Translations under genes and position numbers: made by a program
Assembly: GCA_013423325.1 (NCBI GenBank)
Contig: BLJB01000237.1
Coordinates: 29,715-93,714 of the forward strand
Source of the DNA: Usnea hakonensis
Lineage: Eukaryota; Ascomycota; Lecanoromycetes; Lecanorales; Parmeliaceae
DNA length: 64,000 bases
Reading direction: 5' to 3'
Shown here: one piece after another, positions 23,086-35,180 of the stretch
Numbering within the stretch: the first letter of the stretch is position 1
How the letters are laid out: each line of letters starts with the position of its first letter
The notes under the pieces: model-generated
Databases searched by the model: none
The model's input: only the letters and a program-made list of their open reading frames with translations
What the model was told of the DNA's origin: nothing

Positions 23086-23669
23086 TTATGGAATCGAACA
23101 AATGTACGCCTCCGCCAACCTCAGCGACCCAACATTTCCCTCTCCCTCCCTCAGCAGTGAAAATGTCGCCTCCCTGTGCCTCCTCCCATAAATCTTCACC
23201 CCGTCAATCATATACAACTCCAATCCTTCTATCAAACTGCGGAACTGACCCAGTGTCACTTGCGTCAGTGGTTCTATGTCGAACACAATGTCTTCGTTTG
23301 TCCAGAGATGGTATTCGTCAAAGGGTGTCGGGGCGTCGACACCGCTGTCATTGATCAGCGTCTGGATGTCGATTTGAACTTTGTGGAGGAGTTCATGGAG
23401 CTCGGTTATGTTGAGCACAGGACCGAAGTCTGCAAAGCGGAGGATGAGGTTCGTGTAGGGGATTGAGAGGGTGTCGGAGCTGGTCGGGAGGAAATCATTT
23501 TAGGTTTTATACTTTGGTGTTGTGGCGGGCCTTACGTTGGTTTTGAGAGGTTCGAGATACCCGTGTCTTGGGTGAGGGAGAGAGAAGGGTTGACCAAGAT
23601 TAAGCTGGGTAGGGAGGAAGCGGTGTGTGATTGAAGGAAGAAAGCAAGAAAGATGAAAAGGAATTGCAT
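23086..23669 (-). CDS. Small secreted protein of unknown family
   Basis: Two exons (23669..23536 and 23479..23086) give 175 residues. The longest ATG-initiated frame covers only the C-terminal 110; the first exon appears once the 56-bp intron (donor GTAAGG, acceptor CCAG) is recognised. Exon 1 starts MQFLFIFLAFFLQSHTASS, a strong signal peptide with probable cleavage after the Ala-Ser region. The mature part carries candidate N-glycosylation sequons (NLS and NIT) and a well-structured core (ADFGPVLNITELHELLHKV, GVKIYGRRH), but only one cysteine, so it is not a classical Cys-rich effector. I recognise no domain. It may be a cell-surface protein or an apoplastic effector-like factor. Confidence 0.65.
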
Positions 23670-24052
23670 TTGGGGAGGTATTTCAAAAATTGTCCCAGAC
23701 AATCAAAATTGAACAGAGTCGGGCAACGTCAGAGGTTAAGAAAATATTTACACTTTGGTATCTCAGTCGTACGCCCGTGCCTGGATACTCCGAACTCGCG
23801 ACACGCGAAACCCGCATATACAACTCGGACGCCAATTGAAATCGACAAGCTTCGCCATCGCGGGAAGCTGACCGGTCCTCCAAAAAGTCCCTCGCAATGG
23901 CCGCCAAGCCGGAAACCCATCCAACTCCCTGAACTCCAAAGTGGTTTTGCAAATCCCGATCCCTCACGGTTAGACAACAGGAGCTTGTATGCAGGCGTGC
24001 TGGCTTCATAACAAGCTTTTGATGAAACCGCTCAATGGCACGCCACTGATTC
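23670..24052. other. Intergenic, no gene seen
   Basis: This 383-bp spacer lies between two minus-strand genes and is probably the secreted protein's promoter. Open frames here (for example 23683-24084) run across the gene boundaries without a domain pattern. Confidence 0.35.
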
Positions 24053-24370
24053 TCATGCTGCCTTTGCGCCGACAAAGAAACCACTCCCTAGCATCTCGAC
24101 CGGAGGAGGCGTGACGACTACCTCATCGACAGTCACAGTTGGCGCTTTCTTGTCGTCATCGACATGATGCTGGAAAGATGATGCCTGCAGTTGTGGTGTG
24201 CCGACGGCATCTTCTCCGTTTTCCGATGAGACCAGCGAGTCGTCGTCGAAGTCGGTGCCGAGAGTGGTTACGAAAGAGACCTTTTGAGATCTCAGGGCAA
24301 CGGTGGCTACGGCGGCGGCGCCTGCCATTACGAAGATATCGGTCGCGGCGGTGAGGATGATGGACGACAT
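24053..24370 (-). CDS. Small predicted membrane-anchored protein, unknown
   Basis: A single exon encodes 105 residues. The N-terminal 30 residues form one hydrophobic segment (ILTAATDIFVMAGAAAVATVAL) followed by RSQK, consistent with a signal anchor. The remainder is acidic and hydrophilic (DFDDDSLVSSENGEDA), ending in a short hydrophobic tail (MLGSGFFVGAKAA). The ATG at 24370 is the first in frame. I do not recognise the family. A longer frame that extends upstream (to 24891) is in a different phase and looks random. Confidence 0.45.
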   Translation of the reverse strand: MSSIILTAATDIFVMAGAAAVATVALRSQKVSFVTTLGTDFDDDSLVSSENGEDAVGTPQLQASSFQHHVDDDKKAPTVTVDEVVVTPPPVEMLGSGFFVGAKAA

Positions 24371-25497
24371 GATGGTGGTTGGCAGAGGATTTGAGATTGA
24401 TGCGCTTTGCTGTGCTCAGGCTGGGAGTGGGGGTGACTTTTTTTTATCAAATGCTGGTTGAAGATTGGTACAGTGTAGCTATGTTTCAACGGGATGCAAG
24501 ATCTGGCGGGGAATTTTCGCTTGTTATGTATCTCAAGAGTGGAGGCCAGACCTGGGGGATCAGCGCCACATGGCACTTGCCTTATGCAGCCTATCATGCA
24601 GGCGTTGGACAAGTGCCACACAAGTGCATATTTAACGACACAGACCGCCAAGGAACCAGACCATCGATTCTTGCAGCGTTGGGTACGGAGTACGGTCCGT
24701 GGCTTTCGGCCATAGCAGCATTGGAATACCAGGATGGCTATGGTCGGATCTTGACCTTTTGAATGTTCACTAATACTTATGGTGATTTTTCTTGGCTCGC
24801 TAGTCTCTTCGCTGAGGCTTGGGTCCAGAGCTTTGGGACGAAGACGCACACATTTCACGTTGTACTCTAAATGTACTGCCAATAATCGCACGCGAGGCGT
24901 AGGACGCTACATAGGTCCTGTCATGCTAGCGACAAAGACGCTTTAATGAGTAGCTAGACAACTTCAAGTTCGTCGGCAGCTTCTCTTTTCATTCTTGTTT
25001 ATGATATCGGGGACTTTAACATCGGAGTGCCACAGTTGGAATGATGGCGAATATGTGGACGGAAAGTGAAAACGTGACGGACGTTCTTGTTCCGAGATGC
25101 TCTGTGGGTGTGGCATACCTTGCTATTTTCAATCTGAGGTTAGGGTCATTGTGTCTGCAGTAGCTTCACGGCTTAATCCGATGAGGATGCAAGGATCAAG
25201 GCCGAAGAATGTTCTGCAAAAATCAGTGTAGCGAGAATCCGTTGACCGGACGATTACCGATCCAGCCACATCGTATTCGGCAGGCATCTGTCATGTGGGT
25301 GGCCATTGAGGAGGAATATGGTAAGGCAATAACAGTGAGGGGTTCGGAGCTTCTAAATGCAGATCACAGCCTTAGTGTTCTCTTGCTCGATGGTGTGTGG
25401 ATGTTATGAACCGGACACCCTTGCCTGACCAAGCTGTTCAGTTAGATAATACAAGCATTATAGTACAGCTTCCGCTTGCTCGCATCCTCGAAGTCAC
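24371..25497. other. Intergenic, no convincing gene
   Basis: The 1.1 kb lies between the small membrane protein and PUP1, both on the minus strand. A 127-codon + strand frame at 24379-24762 has no recognisable pattern and no splice partner. I see nothing else of note. Confidence 0.35.
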
Positions 25498-26385
25498 TCA
25501 AGCATCGATATCCATCTTCTCTACAACCACCACATCATCATCTGATGATAACTCATGTACCGTAACATACTTACTGATTTCCTCCCTAGTGATTATCTTT
25601 TCATTCAGGACAGCTGTAGTACCGCGCTTGAACTTGTAATCCCGCTGCTTCACTTCTCGTTGGTTGGGAGTAATGTAGTTCCTCATCAGCGTCGTCTTCT
25701 CCGCCGTGATCACACATACGTCGACGTTCGAACCGGACCCCAAATCATTGAAGATACCAGCTTGGATGGCGTCCGATGTCAACTTTATGGCCTCTTCTCT
25801 GGTCATCTTCTGCTTCCATTGTGTCTCAAATACCGCCATCGCTGCCAAAGATCCGGAACCCATCGTGACATAAGGGAGCTTGTCGGTGCTTCCGTGAGCG
25901 TGGACGGTGAAGAGGCCAACCCCTGTCGGATCAACACCAGCGACTACTAGATATGCGCCGATGTGACCTTGGTGTCGGAAAAGGTGTTGCTTCAGCATAG
26001 TCATGCATGTAATAACGCGGGGTTTGCGGCCTGTTGAGAGAGCATGGAGTTCTAGGTTGGATGAGATGATGGCAGTGGTGAATTCTGTGTCAGCAGCGGT
26101 TCCGGCACCAGCACACCATATTTGAGGAGCGATGTAGTGCAGTTTTTCGCAATTCTAAGGTGATAACCATATCAGCGCAGAACGTAGCTATATCAAAAAA
26201 GATGGATGCACCTTGTCCGCTACTATTGGCCCAGATGTGGCTCTTGTATCTGCTGCTATGACAACACCTCCATCGAATATAGCTCCGACTATCGTCGTAC
26301 CGGTGCTGGTAGCTTTTGGTAAGGGTATACCTTGTGCATGTAGAGCTGCATTGCGATTATGATTGGAGAAGTCGAAGCCAGGCAT
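25498..26385 (-). CDS. PUP1: 20S proteasome subunit beta-2 (trypsin-like), Pup1
   Basis: Two exons (26385..26212 and 26154..25498) give 276 residues. This is the trypsin-like catalytic subunit of the 20S core. The propeptide ends at ATSTG, exposing the N-terminal nucleophile Thr30 (mature Thr1) of TTIVG. Mature Asp17 (D46, AADTR) and Lys33 (K62, NCEK) are present. The 57-bp intron falls just before Asn59 and the reading frame is exact. CAGAGTAADTE and GSGSLAAMAVFE are conserved. The long C-terminal arm, which wraps beta-3 in yeast, ends in an acidic tail (SSDDDVVVVEKMDIDA). I chose ATG 26385 (MPGFDF) over upstream non-ATG frame extension. Divergent from NUP159. Confidence 0.95.
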
Positions 26386-26906
26386 AGCGGTTGTAGGGAC
26401 GAGTATGGACGGAAGCTTGTACACACTAGTCTTTGGGCAACGGACAGATGCTTCGGGAGTAACGGCTACTACGTTTCGAAATCGTCAAAAAATGACTTTT
26501 GAAATCACTTCAGGCGATGCTGTTATTTGAATGGCGTTTGTAGCGAAGCAAACGGCGAAGTTGACGAGGATGAAGCTGCCTGACTTGTCTGAGACGCGCT
26601 AGTTTGACTGCCAAGAGTTGCCAAGAGCTTCAAACGCGACTCACACAAGCTCGGAGAGCTTTACTACCTATGCTAAGTCAATCAACATTGGTGGCCCATA
26701 GTGTGGGCTGCATAACACCGATGCTCTACACTACATGACACAGAGCTCATATCCTGGACCGTACCCTCAAAATCTTCTCCGGGACTCCTGTGTTAGCCCG
26801 ACGACATTCTTTTACAGCGCCTCGAACAACGCCTAATGCCAAAACTCATAAATACTTTTTGAGCCGAGAAGTGCGTACTGTCTCTCCGAATTTCGAAAGG
26901 GCAAGG
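26386..26906. promoter_or_regulatory. Divergent promoter of PUP1 and NUP159
   Basis: This 521-bp spacer lies between two start codons. I see no extended motif or ORF of interest; short repeats such as GCCAAGAGTTGCCAAGAG near 26611-26628 are present (CCAAGAG twice). Both genes are housekeeping, consistent with a shared constitutive promoter. Confidence 0.35.
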
Positions 26907-29900
26907 ATGGCTTTTCGAGCAAGCCCTTCTCCTTTTGGGAACACTGCTGGGAACTTGAGTGACTCCCCAATCCAACAAGGTCCAGAATTGGAGGAGATAT
27001 CGACTGAGGTTAGTCGACTGTGGTTCCTACAGTTTTGAAATGACGCTGACTGCTCGGGCAGGCACTGGGATTCCAAGCGATCGCAGGAGAATCAAAGTTG
27101 CAATTGCTGCCGTCTCCATGGCCTATCGATGCACTCCCTCCTCCTACCGCTTCATTACTATCTATAGCGCCAAAGAAAGGTCTTCTTGCAGCCGCCGGGC
27201 CTGAGTCAGTCATTGTAGCCAGCACCGACTCCGTGCGGCAAGCATTTTCTGCAGGAACCGCAGCAGATGGCAATACCAAGCCCTTCACACCTCAGTTGAA
27301 CCTCAATATTGGCATGAGGGTGTCTCAGGTCGCCTTCTCCGCCGATGAAAGCTTCTTGGTGCTATCAGCAGAAAGCGGTGGAGGTCTGGCGGTCTATGAT
27401 ATTCAATCTCTCCTGCAGGGCGCTACTGAGTCCGCGTTCCAGCTCTCGACCAATGGTACTGCTCTTCGCGCTCTTTTGCCCAATCCAACCCCAGAAAAGG
27501 CGGAGCTGTTTGCTGCAGTGTCTACAAGTGGGCAATTATTAATGGCAAACCTGAAAAATCGCGAGTTTCTTGGCGGACCTCAAAATCAGATCCTGAAAGA
27601 AGGGGTTAGTTGTGTCTCATGGAGTGCTCGCGGAAAGCAACTGATTGCAGGTCTCGGAAATGGGATGTGTTATCAGATGACGCCAGAAGGGCAAGGGAAA
27701 GCAGAGTTGCCTCGACCCCCTGGCTTAAATGGTGATCAGCATGGTGAGTACTCAGGTGTAGCGTACACAAAGTAGATGCTGACCCTAATAGTCTCTTCAA
27801 TATCTTGGCTTGAAAACGATATGTTTCTTGTGGCTCATACCCCTTCGTCTTCGGACGATGGGATGATACCTGAGACGAGTTATCACCTGATTACTCGACA
27901 GACCAAACCCCAGATATCCATGGGGTTCCAAAAGCTTCCTGACCCTTGTCCTCCATTTGGTCTTAATAGATCTCCCGCTTTCCAGTTCATGCAGCGCCTG
28001 AGAGATTACCCGCCAAATCTACAAGACGCTATAGTTGTGGCGTCCACCGCGTCTGTAGACATCGGCCTTGTTACGAGATCGAAGGCCCCTCTAACGAATG
28101 ATGTTCCGTCGGACAAGATCACCGGTGTTTTCACGACAACAGCTATGGCTGACGATTCGCGACGTGCGCAAATGCCCATGTCAAAAGATCAGTCAGACAC
28201 TTCACCCATAGGTATCTGCTTCGATCTGTCTAGCAAAGACAAAGTAGTACGGCCGCTGCCTAAGGAGGAGTTTGATGCTTCGCAGGGCCCACTACCGGCG
28301 TTGATGGTCCTAAACAATGAGGGTGTACTATCTTCATGGTGGGTTGTATATGCTGATTCGATCAGACACGGGACAACTTATCCAGGTCTAGTCGCTAGTG
28401 GGGGGCCTCCGGCACAGCAGCAGTCACAAGCCGAGCGGCAGGCTTCGCCATTTACCAGCGTCGGTAATCAAGCAGCGTCTAGTTTTGGTCAGAGTAATTT
28501 TGGGAAACCGTCGAGCCCCGCAACCGGTTTTGGAAGCGCATTCAGCAAACCAGCAACTTCCACTTTTGGCTCGACGAGTTCTCCAGTATCTGGTTTCGGT
28601 ACGATTGGTAAACCTCAATCACCGTTCGGAGGGCCAACAAGCAACTCTGTAACCCCCCAAAGCGGAGGCTCGACATTCGGGCAGCCTTCCTTTGGGTCCT
28701 CTACACCAATGGGAACTATGACAGGCGGTGGTGGTACAGGTGCATCAGCTACAGGCGGTGCGGCTTTCGGAACCGCTGGTGGTTTCGGTAATCGTGGTTC
28801 TGTATGGGGCACACCGTCTTCTGGTACAGCAGCGGCTTCGGGCAGCGTTTTCGGGCAGTCTGGTTTCGGTAATGCCAATAAATCTCCGTTTGGTGCTGCC
28901 TCCACTGGTAACGCTTTTGGATCTATCACTGCCGCCCCGACTTCTGGAGGTTTTGCGTCTTTCGCTGGAAAGACAAGTGGATTTACCAGCGCAGCACCGA
29001 CCAGTTCCGCAGAGAGTCCATTCGGCAAACCCAGTCAAGGGGCTTCCTTTGGCTCTGGTATGGATACAGACGCGAGCTTTGGAGCAACTCCCAAGAAGAA
29101 CACCGGATCACCGAAGGCTATCTTTGGAAGTGATGGCGGTGCTTTCAAGCTAGGTACCACTTTAAAAAAGGACGCTGCTTCCGTAAATGACGCTCCGAAC
29201 CTCGAGGGCACAGAATCCGGATCGATGTTTGGTGACGGCTTTGGCGGAGCGCTGGGAGAAGCTCAGAAAGAGGGTCCTACCCCTCAAACGAAGGACGCCG
29301 ATATGGATGAAGATGACAGTGCCGTGGCCGAGAGTGCTCGACCTGCTGATGCCCAAAAGGCAAAGACAACGCCAATTGCTAATCAAGCCACACCAAAATT
29401 CCAATTCCCAAGTGTACCTCCATCTACAAGCGGACTCTTTGGGACCCAAGCTCAAGCCAAGACCACTCCCGCTGCTGTTCAAAGCAGTCAGCCTTCTGGA
29501 TCCATCTTTGGAAGACCAACTCCAATTACGACGACGCCAAAGGATACACCTCAAAAGACTGATCAGTCGGTACGGCCTTCTGTGGAAACATCTCCAAAGA
29601 TCAAGGAAGAGCCACACTCAGACGACGACAATATTTCTCCGCTGAACGAGGAAGAAGCCGCTCCTCCCTTAGGCTTTGGCAGTCCAAGAACTCCTCCACA
29701 AGGAACCAAAACTCCCAAGGATCCCGTACCGCCAGAGTCTACAAGTAAGACAAGCTTCTCGCCTGGCGACTCCCCCAACTCGTCTAACGCACCATCAGAG
29801 GCTCCTCTACCGCCTGACTTCCTACCCTCGAAGCCTAAAGGCAAGAAAGTTGAGCCTCCTCCCGTGGACCAAATTGCATTGCCAGAGGCTAAAGCCGAAG

Positions 29901-31486
29901 TTGATGAAGACGATACAGACCCAGATGCAGAAGGAGTCGAGGATGAAGAAGAGGGTCTAGATGACGAGGGCAGCGGCATTGACGTTGCCCAAGAGATAAG
30001 TCCCAGCACAGATCCGACTCAGAGCCCCAAGATCACTCCTGGAAGCTCTTTCGGTGGACCGTTAGACAAAAGTCCTGTAGGTGGACTGTTTTCAAGAGTT
30101 TCACGCCCAGATGGGCAACCTGGCAAATCCCTTTTTGGGGAGATTAGTAACACCTCGGCGCCGCATTTTTCCCCTCCCTCGAAGACTCAAGAAAGCCCAA
30201 GGTCACCAAGCCCAGTGCGTTCATTGACTGCTGGAGACTCCTTACGACCGGACAACTCGAGATCGATCAGCGCACCTGGTCCCTCAAAAGCTATTGCGAA
30301 CCGAAAAAAGACACTGGGTCAACTTACAGTTCCGTCAAAACCTCAGCCCTCACCAGAAGAAAGACGGAAGCAAGAACGAGAACGCATAGCTGCTCAACAA
30401 GCAAAGCAAGCTGCTGAAGAGGAGCAAGACCTTAGCGACAGAGAGGATGAGAGGGTACGTGAAGAGCTTGACACAGAAGTTGAGGCGACTAAAACTCTGG
30501 ATCCGTTCCTGGCTCATCAGGACTATATTGGCACTATAGACAAGCCTGGCATACCTGGACAAATTGAAAAGGTCTATCGAGACATCAATTCAATGATCGA
30601 TACATTGGGATTGAACGCCCGCTCACTGACAGCGTTTGTGAAAGGGCACACGGAATTGCACGAACAATCCATCCGTTCCAGAGAAGACCTTGACGATGAC
30701 GATTGGTGTCTCATCGAAATTGGCGACTTGAGTACAGTCGAGGATAAGCTTGAGCAGAAGCTTAAAGCTGGCCAGATGCAAGATGTGCAAGAGAAACTTA
30801 ACGAGTGTCGTGACATGCGCAAAGGTATTGCATTACTCCGGGCCAAAGGTGGCGACTTTGCCAAAGCTGTCGAGACGCGCTGTGATCCCGATGTCGCTGA
30901 GTCTGCAAAGACTGCACCACTACGTCTCGAACAAGCCACTCAGCAGCACGAATTACGGAAACAATTCATGAGATTTCAAAAGCTATTAGCTGAGACTGAG
31001 GAGAATATCACCATGCTCAGGGCCAAGCTAGCATCCTGCGAGACTAGTAACGCCAACGGACGACCTCTCAAGAAGCCTACGGTGGAGGCCGTCACCAATA
31101 CAATAAAGAAGATGACAAGCATGGTTGAGAAAAAGAGCGGAGATATTGACGTTTTGGAAAACCAGATGCGACATTTACGCTTCTCATCTGCAGCTCTAAG
31201 CCAAAGCAGTAGGGAGGGCTCTCCTTTTACTCCCCTTCCTTCGACGACGCCTAAGCGTAAATTGTTCCCCAGATCAAAAGGCGATACTCTCCAGAACGGA
31301 CAGTCACACACCCCAAGCAGATCAACACCGCGGAAGGCGATCCAGGAAGTCTCGCCGGTTGAGGTGCAGCGGTTGAGAGAGAAGGCGCAGAGACGGCAGG
31401 AAGTCAACCTGATTATGAAAGAAGCCTTTTCGAAGACGGCGCCTAGGATTAGAGCACTCGATCAACAGAGCATATACTTAACGTGA
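26907..31486 (+). CDS. NUP159: FG nucleoporin Nup159 (NUP214 homologue)
   Basis: Three exons (26907..27008, 27062..27743, 27792..31486) give 1,492 residues; yeast Nup159 is 1,460. It sits on the cytoplasmic face of the nuclear pore and anchors Dbp5 for mRNA export. Domains in order: a WD-like N-terminal propeller (about residues 35-440, opening ALGFQAIAGESKLQLLPSPWP); an FG-rich region (about 480-830) with FG, SFG and SAFG repeats; a Pro/acidic spacer containing a run of Asp/Glu (about 960-1000); a charged KQERERIAAQQAKQ segment; and a C-terminal helical region (about 1150-1370), expected to assemble with Nup82. The 48-bp second intron restores Gly-Asp-Gln-His-Val-Ser. Confidence 0.92.
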
Positions 31487-32146
31487 GCTTGGCTAGGTAC
31501 TTCATTTTTGGGGGTGGCGAACTCCATGTAATCATATCATTGGGCCATTACCAGCATTAGCGAATGGCGTTTTAAGCAAGTAGGTAGGTAGCCAATACCA
31601 CAACACATTGGGGTATCTATATTCTTATCCTATCTATCTCTTGGGGTCTCTTCCTCCATGTGCTTCATAAGGAAACCCAATGACTAGATACGACCTCGGA
31701 GGGCGGATTACTCCTGCCTTTATGATTGATGTCGGAACCAAGCGTGCGAGTGCAAGCCCCACCTTAACGAGCACGTAAGGTATCTTTTATACATATTTCG
31801 GTAAACACGAAACAGCAAAGCAAAGAGCTCCTAACCCATTCACGTCCAACAAACCTGTTTGCTTGGGTCAATAAGAATACAGCCGGGCTTCTGCGCGGTC
31901 AGATAGACGATTCATATGAATAAAATCAAATCACTCTCCATTACAAGCTTCGCATTACGCTGTACATCCACTGTATAGCTTTGAGTAAAAACTCTCTAAT
32001 CAGACTCTCGTATAAATGCATGCTTGAAATATAGACACATCCATGCACCGAAACGCCGTCTCGATGGAAGACCCATCTACCACACCGATCAAACGCCTTC
32101 TTTGGCTGTCCATACTTCAGCAAACCCGAGCACTTGGCTACTCTTA
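31487..32146. other. Convergent 3' region of NUP159 and the Zn2Cys6 gene
   Basis: This 660-bp segment has no gene. It contains AAGTAGGTAGGTAGCC near 31579, one of the recurrent GTAGGTA motifs, and AT-rich candidate polyadenylation sequence (AATAAAATC near 31919). Confidence 0.35.
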
Positions 32147-35100
32147 TCACGGGTAGTATGAATTGTAAGATTTATTGCGTCCATTGATAGGCGTGAAGCC
32201 CGACGATTTCAATGGCATTGGGGACGCGGGGGTGGAATCCGGCGTGTGCACGTGTAAGCCTTCGTCGGTGATCTGAGCGTCGTTGTTGTGGTGGTGGCTG
32301 TGTGGTGGTTTCTCGTCGTGGCAGCTGCTATCGCGGGCGGGAGGAGCCATGTTCCCGCTGTTGTCGACGGCAGCTTTGCTGTTTGAGTAGCTCGAAGGTC
32401 GAGTCATGGGATCTGGACTGCAGTATTTATAGTGAACGAAGACGGAGTGGGAGTCGACAATGGATTGTGGTGATGAGGAGGTGTCCATGGGTTCGTCTTT
32501 CAGTGGCGAGGAGGTGTCCATAGGTTCGTCTTGCGGTGACGAGGGAGTGTCCATGGGTTCGTCTTCTGAAGTCTCTGGACAGTGACTCATGTAATAGTTT
32601 TCTTCGCGGGAAACGTGTTCTACTTTTGCAGGATGGGGTGAAGAGGCATGTGAGTCGTCAATTACCGACTTCTATCTCTCGGAATTAATTCATTTCTAAG
32701 CATAGGCTCGAAGGTTAGGAGACGTACTTGCTTTATATTTATTTTCCTTGCCCTCTTGCATATTATCCCGTCCATAGCTGTTGCTTGAGTACCAGGAATC
32801 ATTGTACTGTCTTGGAGGTTGGTCTTCATGTTCCTTTCCATCGAAGCTTGAGGCAGTGACGGGCCTACGAATGTCAGGTTAGCAAGCGCCTAAAGGTGGT
32901 AATCCATGATACTATGGGAATTGACTCGGGACGGACCAGAACAGGAGGTGCCTTTGCTCGAGGACTGAGCCAAGACGTCCATTGTCCTTGGTCTTGCAGC
33001 CAATTCTCTCAATTTTGCCGTATGAGAACTGCTTGATACTATTCCCAGTCGCTCATCCATAAGCGCTGGATAGCGCAGCTTTCGCGTCTTAAGGTACGCT
33101 CTCATGGCCTCAACCGCTCCCTCCATGACCCAACGAGCCTTGTGACTGTACGGAATGAAAGAGGGCACCTCGAAAATCCAATCCATTGATGCCCACGCGC
33201 GTTTTGCATGTTCGGTCCCAGGATTCGCAAAAGACTCTACGAGCATGAGCGTAGCATAGTTATGCTGCTGCAGCGCTCCGGCGAACCATCTCCAAGGGCG
33301 TAGAAATTCAGAGGTCTCGATCTCTTTAGCGATTTCCATTGTCTCAAGCCCCGAATTGATCACGATCCGGCTCCATTCCGCTACAAATGTTATAGTCAGC
33401 ACGATGTTTGGAGAATTTCAGTGTTGGGATATCTTTACCTGGCAGCCCTTGATGGGGTGTACTCATGTGGTATTCATGTAGGACCATTGCGTGCATCCGT
33501 CTGCAGTGCATGTCTATCACGAGTCGTGTGTAGTGTTGTATCGGTATCCTGTCATCAATCATGGGGTAGTATTTCATCTCCATGTATCGTCGAAAGTCGT
33601 CTATTATCTCTAGCGTCTTTTTGATGTAAACGGAATCCCTCTCTTTCCCCTGTCGAGTCCGTTGTTGAGCACTGTAAACCTCCCTGATCTTCTCGTTGCA
33701 TTCAATGCGAGCGTTAGACATGGTCATGACGGTCCATTTTTGATCGGTTTCTTCACGGAGATCACATGCTTCGAGCTCAGAATCATCAATGTTGAGAGGG
33801 AGTTGTGTGTCAAATTCCTCTTTCCGAATTCTCGCTCTCGGACTCTGTGTTTCACACACTCGGATGTCCAAACAACAAAGTTGGTGCCAGATCATACGAT
33901 GGACCTGAGTCACTACTGCGTCATCTCCGAAACGTGTACCGTCTCTATTGAGTCCCATGCCTCGCGCAAGATCGATAGCTGATGCGACGAGAGTTGCAAG
34001 GGTGCGTAAAACGATGGTCCGACACAATGGGATCTGTTATCATGATTAGCGGTATCACTTAGCAGCGCTTTAGGCCGCCTTGGATAAGAGTCGCTGCACG
34101 TCTTTCTCCAAAGATTCGCAACCGGATGCTTTCTCACCAAATACATAACGAAAGCTTGTATTGTCTCAGGCTTCTCGGTACGGATCACATGGGCACGACC
34201 TAAGGACATAGCTGTGGCCTTTTCGAGAGCCTTTACCCATTCTTCCCTTTCCCCTCCCAGCACAATTCTAACAGCTTCGGCATCCATGCTAACGACGCCG
34301 GCAAAAAGAGCAGCATATACGAGTGCCTGCGTCGACTCAGGTGTGTCCTTCACTCCTCTAGAGACGTTAGACCAGAAGATATCGTACCTTTCCTGGAACG
34401 ATGGCCGATGAACTATACAGGCCACAGGATGGACACACTCCCAGTATTGTTCCATGATCCTATCGGCGTTTCCCTTGGAGCGAAGACCCCTGTAAATATT
34501 TTGGGTGACTAGCAAGGTATGGGAGAAGAGTGAAGGTGCGATGTAGTCAGGGTCAGGGTCGAGAGTTTTGGGTCGAGCTGCGGCATCAAGCCAATGTGGG
34601 CTTGGTAGGCTATTGAATACTTTCCTGTCATGTTTGGATCTGTGCAGATCATTTTCGTCCAGCATTTGCGTCATCTATGATGGGTCAGCCTTGCTGCAGT
34701 CTTCTGCAGAAATGACCTGGGAAGATTGCTTGCCTCCTCCATCAGCTTTGGGCGATAGTTTGGTCCTAGCCTCTTAGTAAGATTAAACCTGCCAACTCGG
34801 ACTCCATTGTCCTCAAAATCATCATCGTCTTCGTAGGCAGCATCGGTAGCAATGAGAGGACTTGGTTCAATGTCGCTTCCGTCATCGGGTTCGTCCTGGA
34901 TATCCTCACTTTCTCTCGCTACTCTCGCCAGGCTCTCATCGATCTTGTGGTGCTCTTCCTTCACTTTGTCTATCATCTCCCATCCTACGTTATTCTGCGG
35001 GAGATAATAACAGGCCAACTTATTTGCGAGACACCTTTCGCAAGGATTCGCATACATGCTGCACCTGGACTTGCTTGAGCGACAATTCTCACAACATCTG

Positions 35101-35180
35101 ATTTTCCGCCTTCGGGTCCGCTTATCCTTAAAGGTGCGCCTTAAATCGGATCCAGATCGGGAATCACTATTACCTGGCAT
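32147..35180 (-). CDS. Zn2Cys6 fungal transcription factor with DEPMDT-repeat tail
   Basis: Proposed exons: 35180..34734, 34674..34138, 34033..33439, 33380..32933, 32864..32728, 32619..32147; 878 residues. Cys30, 33, 40, 47, 50 and 57 form the binuclear zinc cluster after a basic arm. Then comes an acidic spacer, and from about residue 170 the fungal-specific transcription-factor middle homology region (ALVYAALFAGVVSM, ASAIDLARGMGLNRDG, CLDIRVCET). The C-terminal exon contains three 11-residue repeats beginning DEPMDT and a His-rich patch. Intron 1 appears to be a GC-AG intron (GAG|GCAAGC, branch GCTGACC). The exon 4/5 donor (GTCCCG) is weak; if wrong, the protein could end at 32890. DNA-binding regulator; targets unknown. 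Confidence 0.75.
32465..32563 (-). repeat. Three tandem 33-bp coding repeats (DEPMDT units)
   Basis: Within the last exon of the Zn2Cys6 gene, three consecutive 11-codon units read DEPMDTPSSPQ, DEPMDTSSPLK and DEPMDTSSSPQ. The unit is acidic and proline-rich, resembling a short activation segment, and such minisatellites can vary in copy number between strains. Confidence 0.85.

Noticed and set aside
24379..24762. 127-codon + strand frame opposite the small membrane protein's upstream region
   Set aside because: No domain pattern or conserved motif; adjacent frames on the other strand are equally open.
28615..29028. Long antisense frames inside NUP159 FG region
   Set aside because: Shadows of the repetitive FG coding sequence on the opposite strand.
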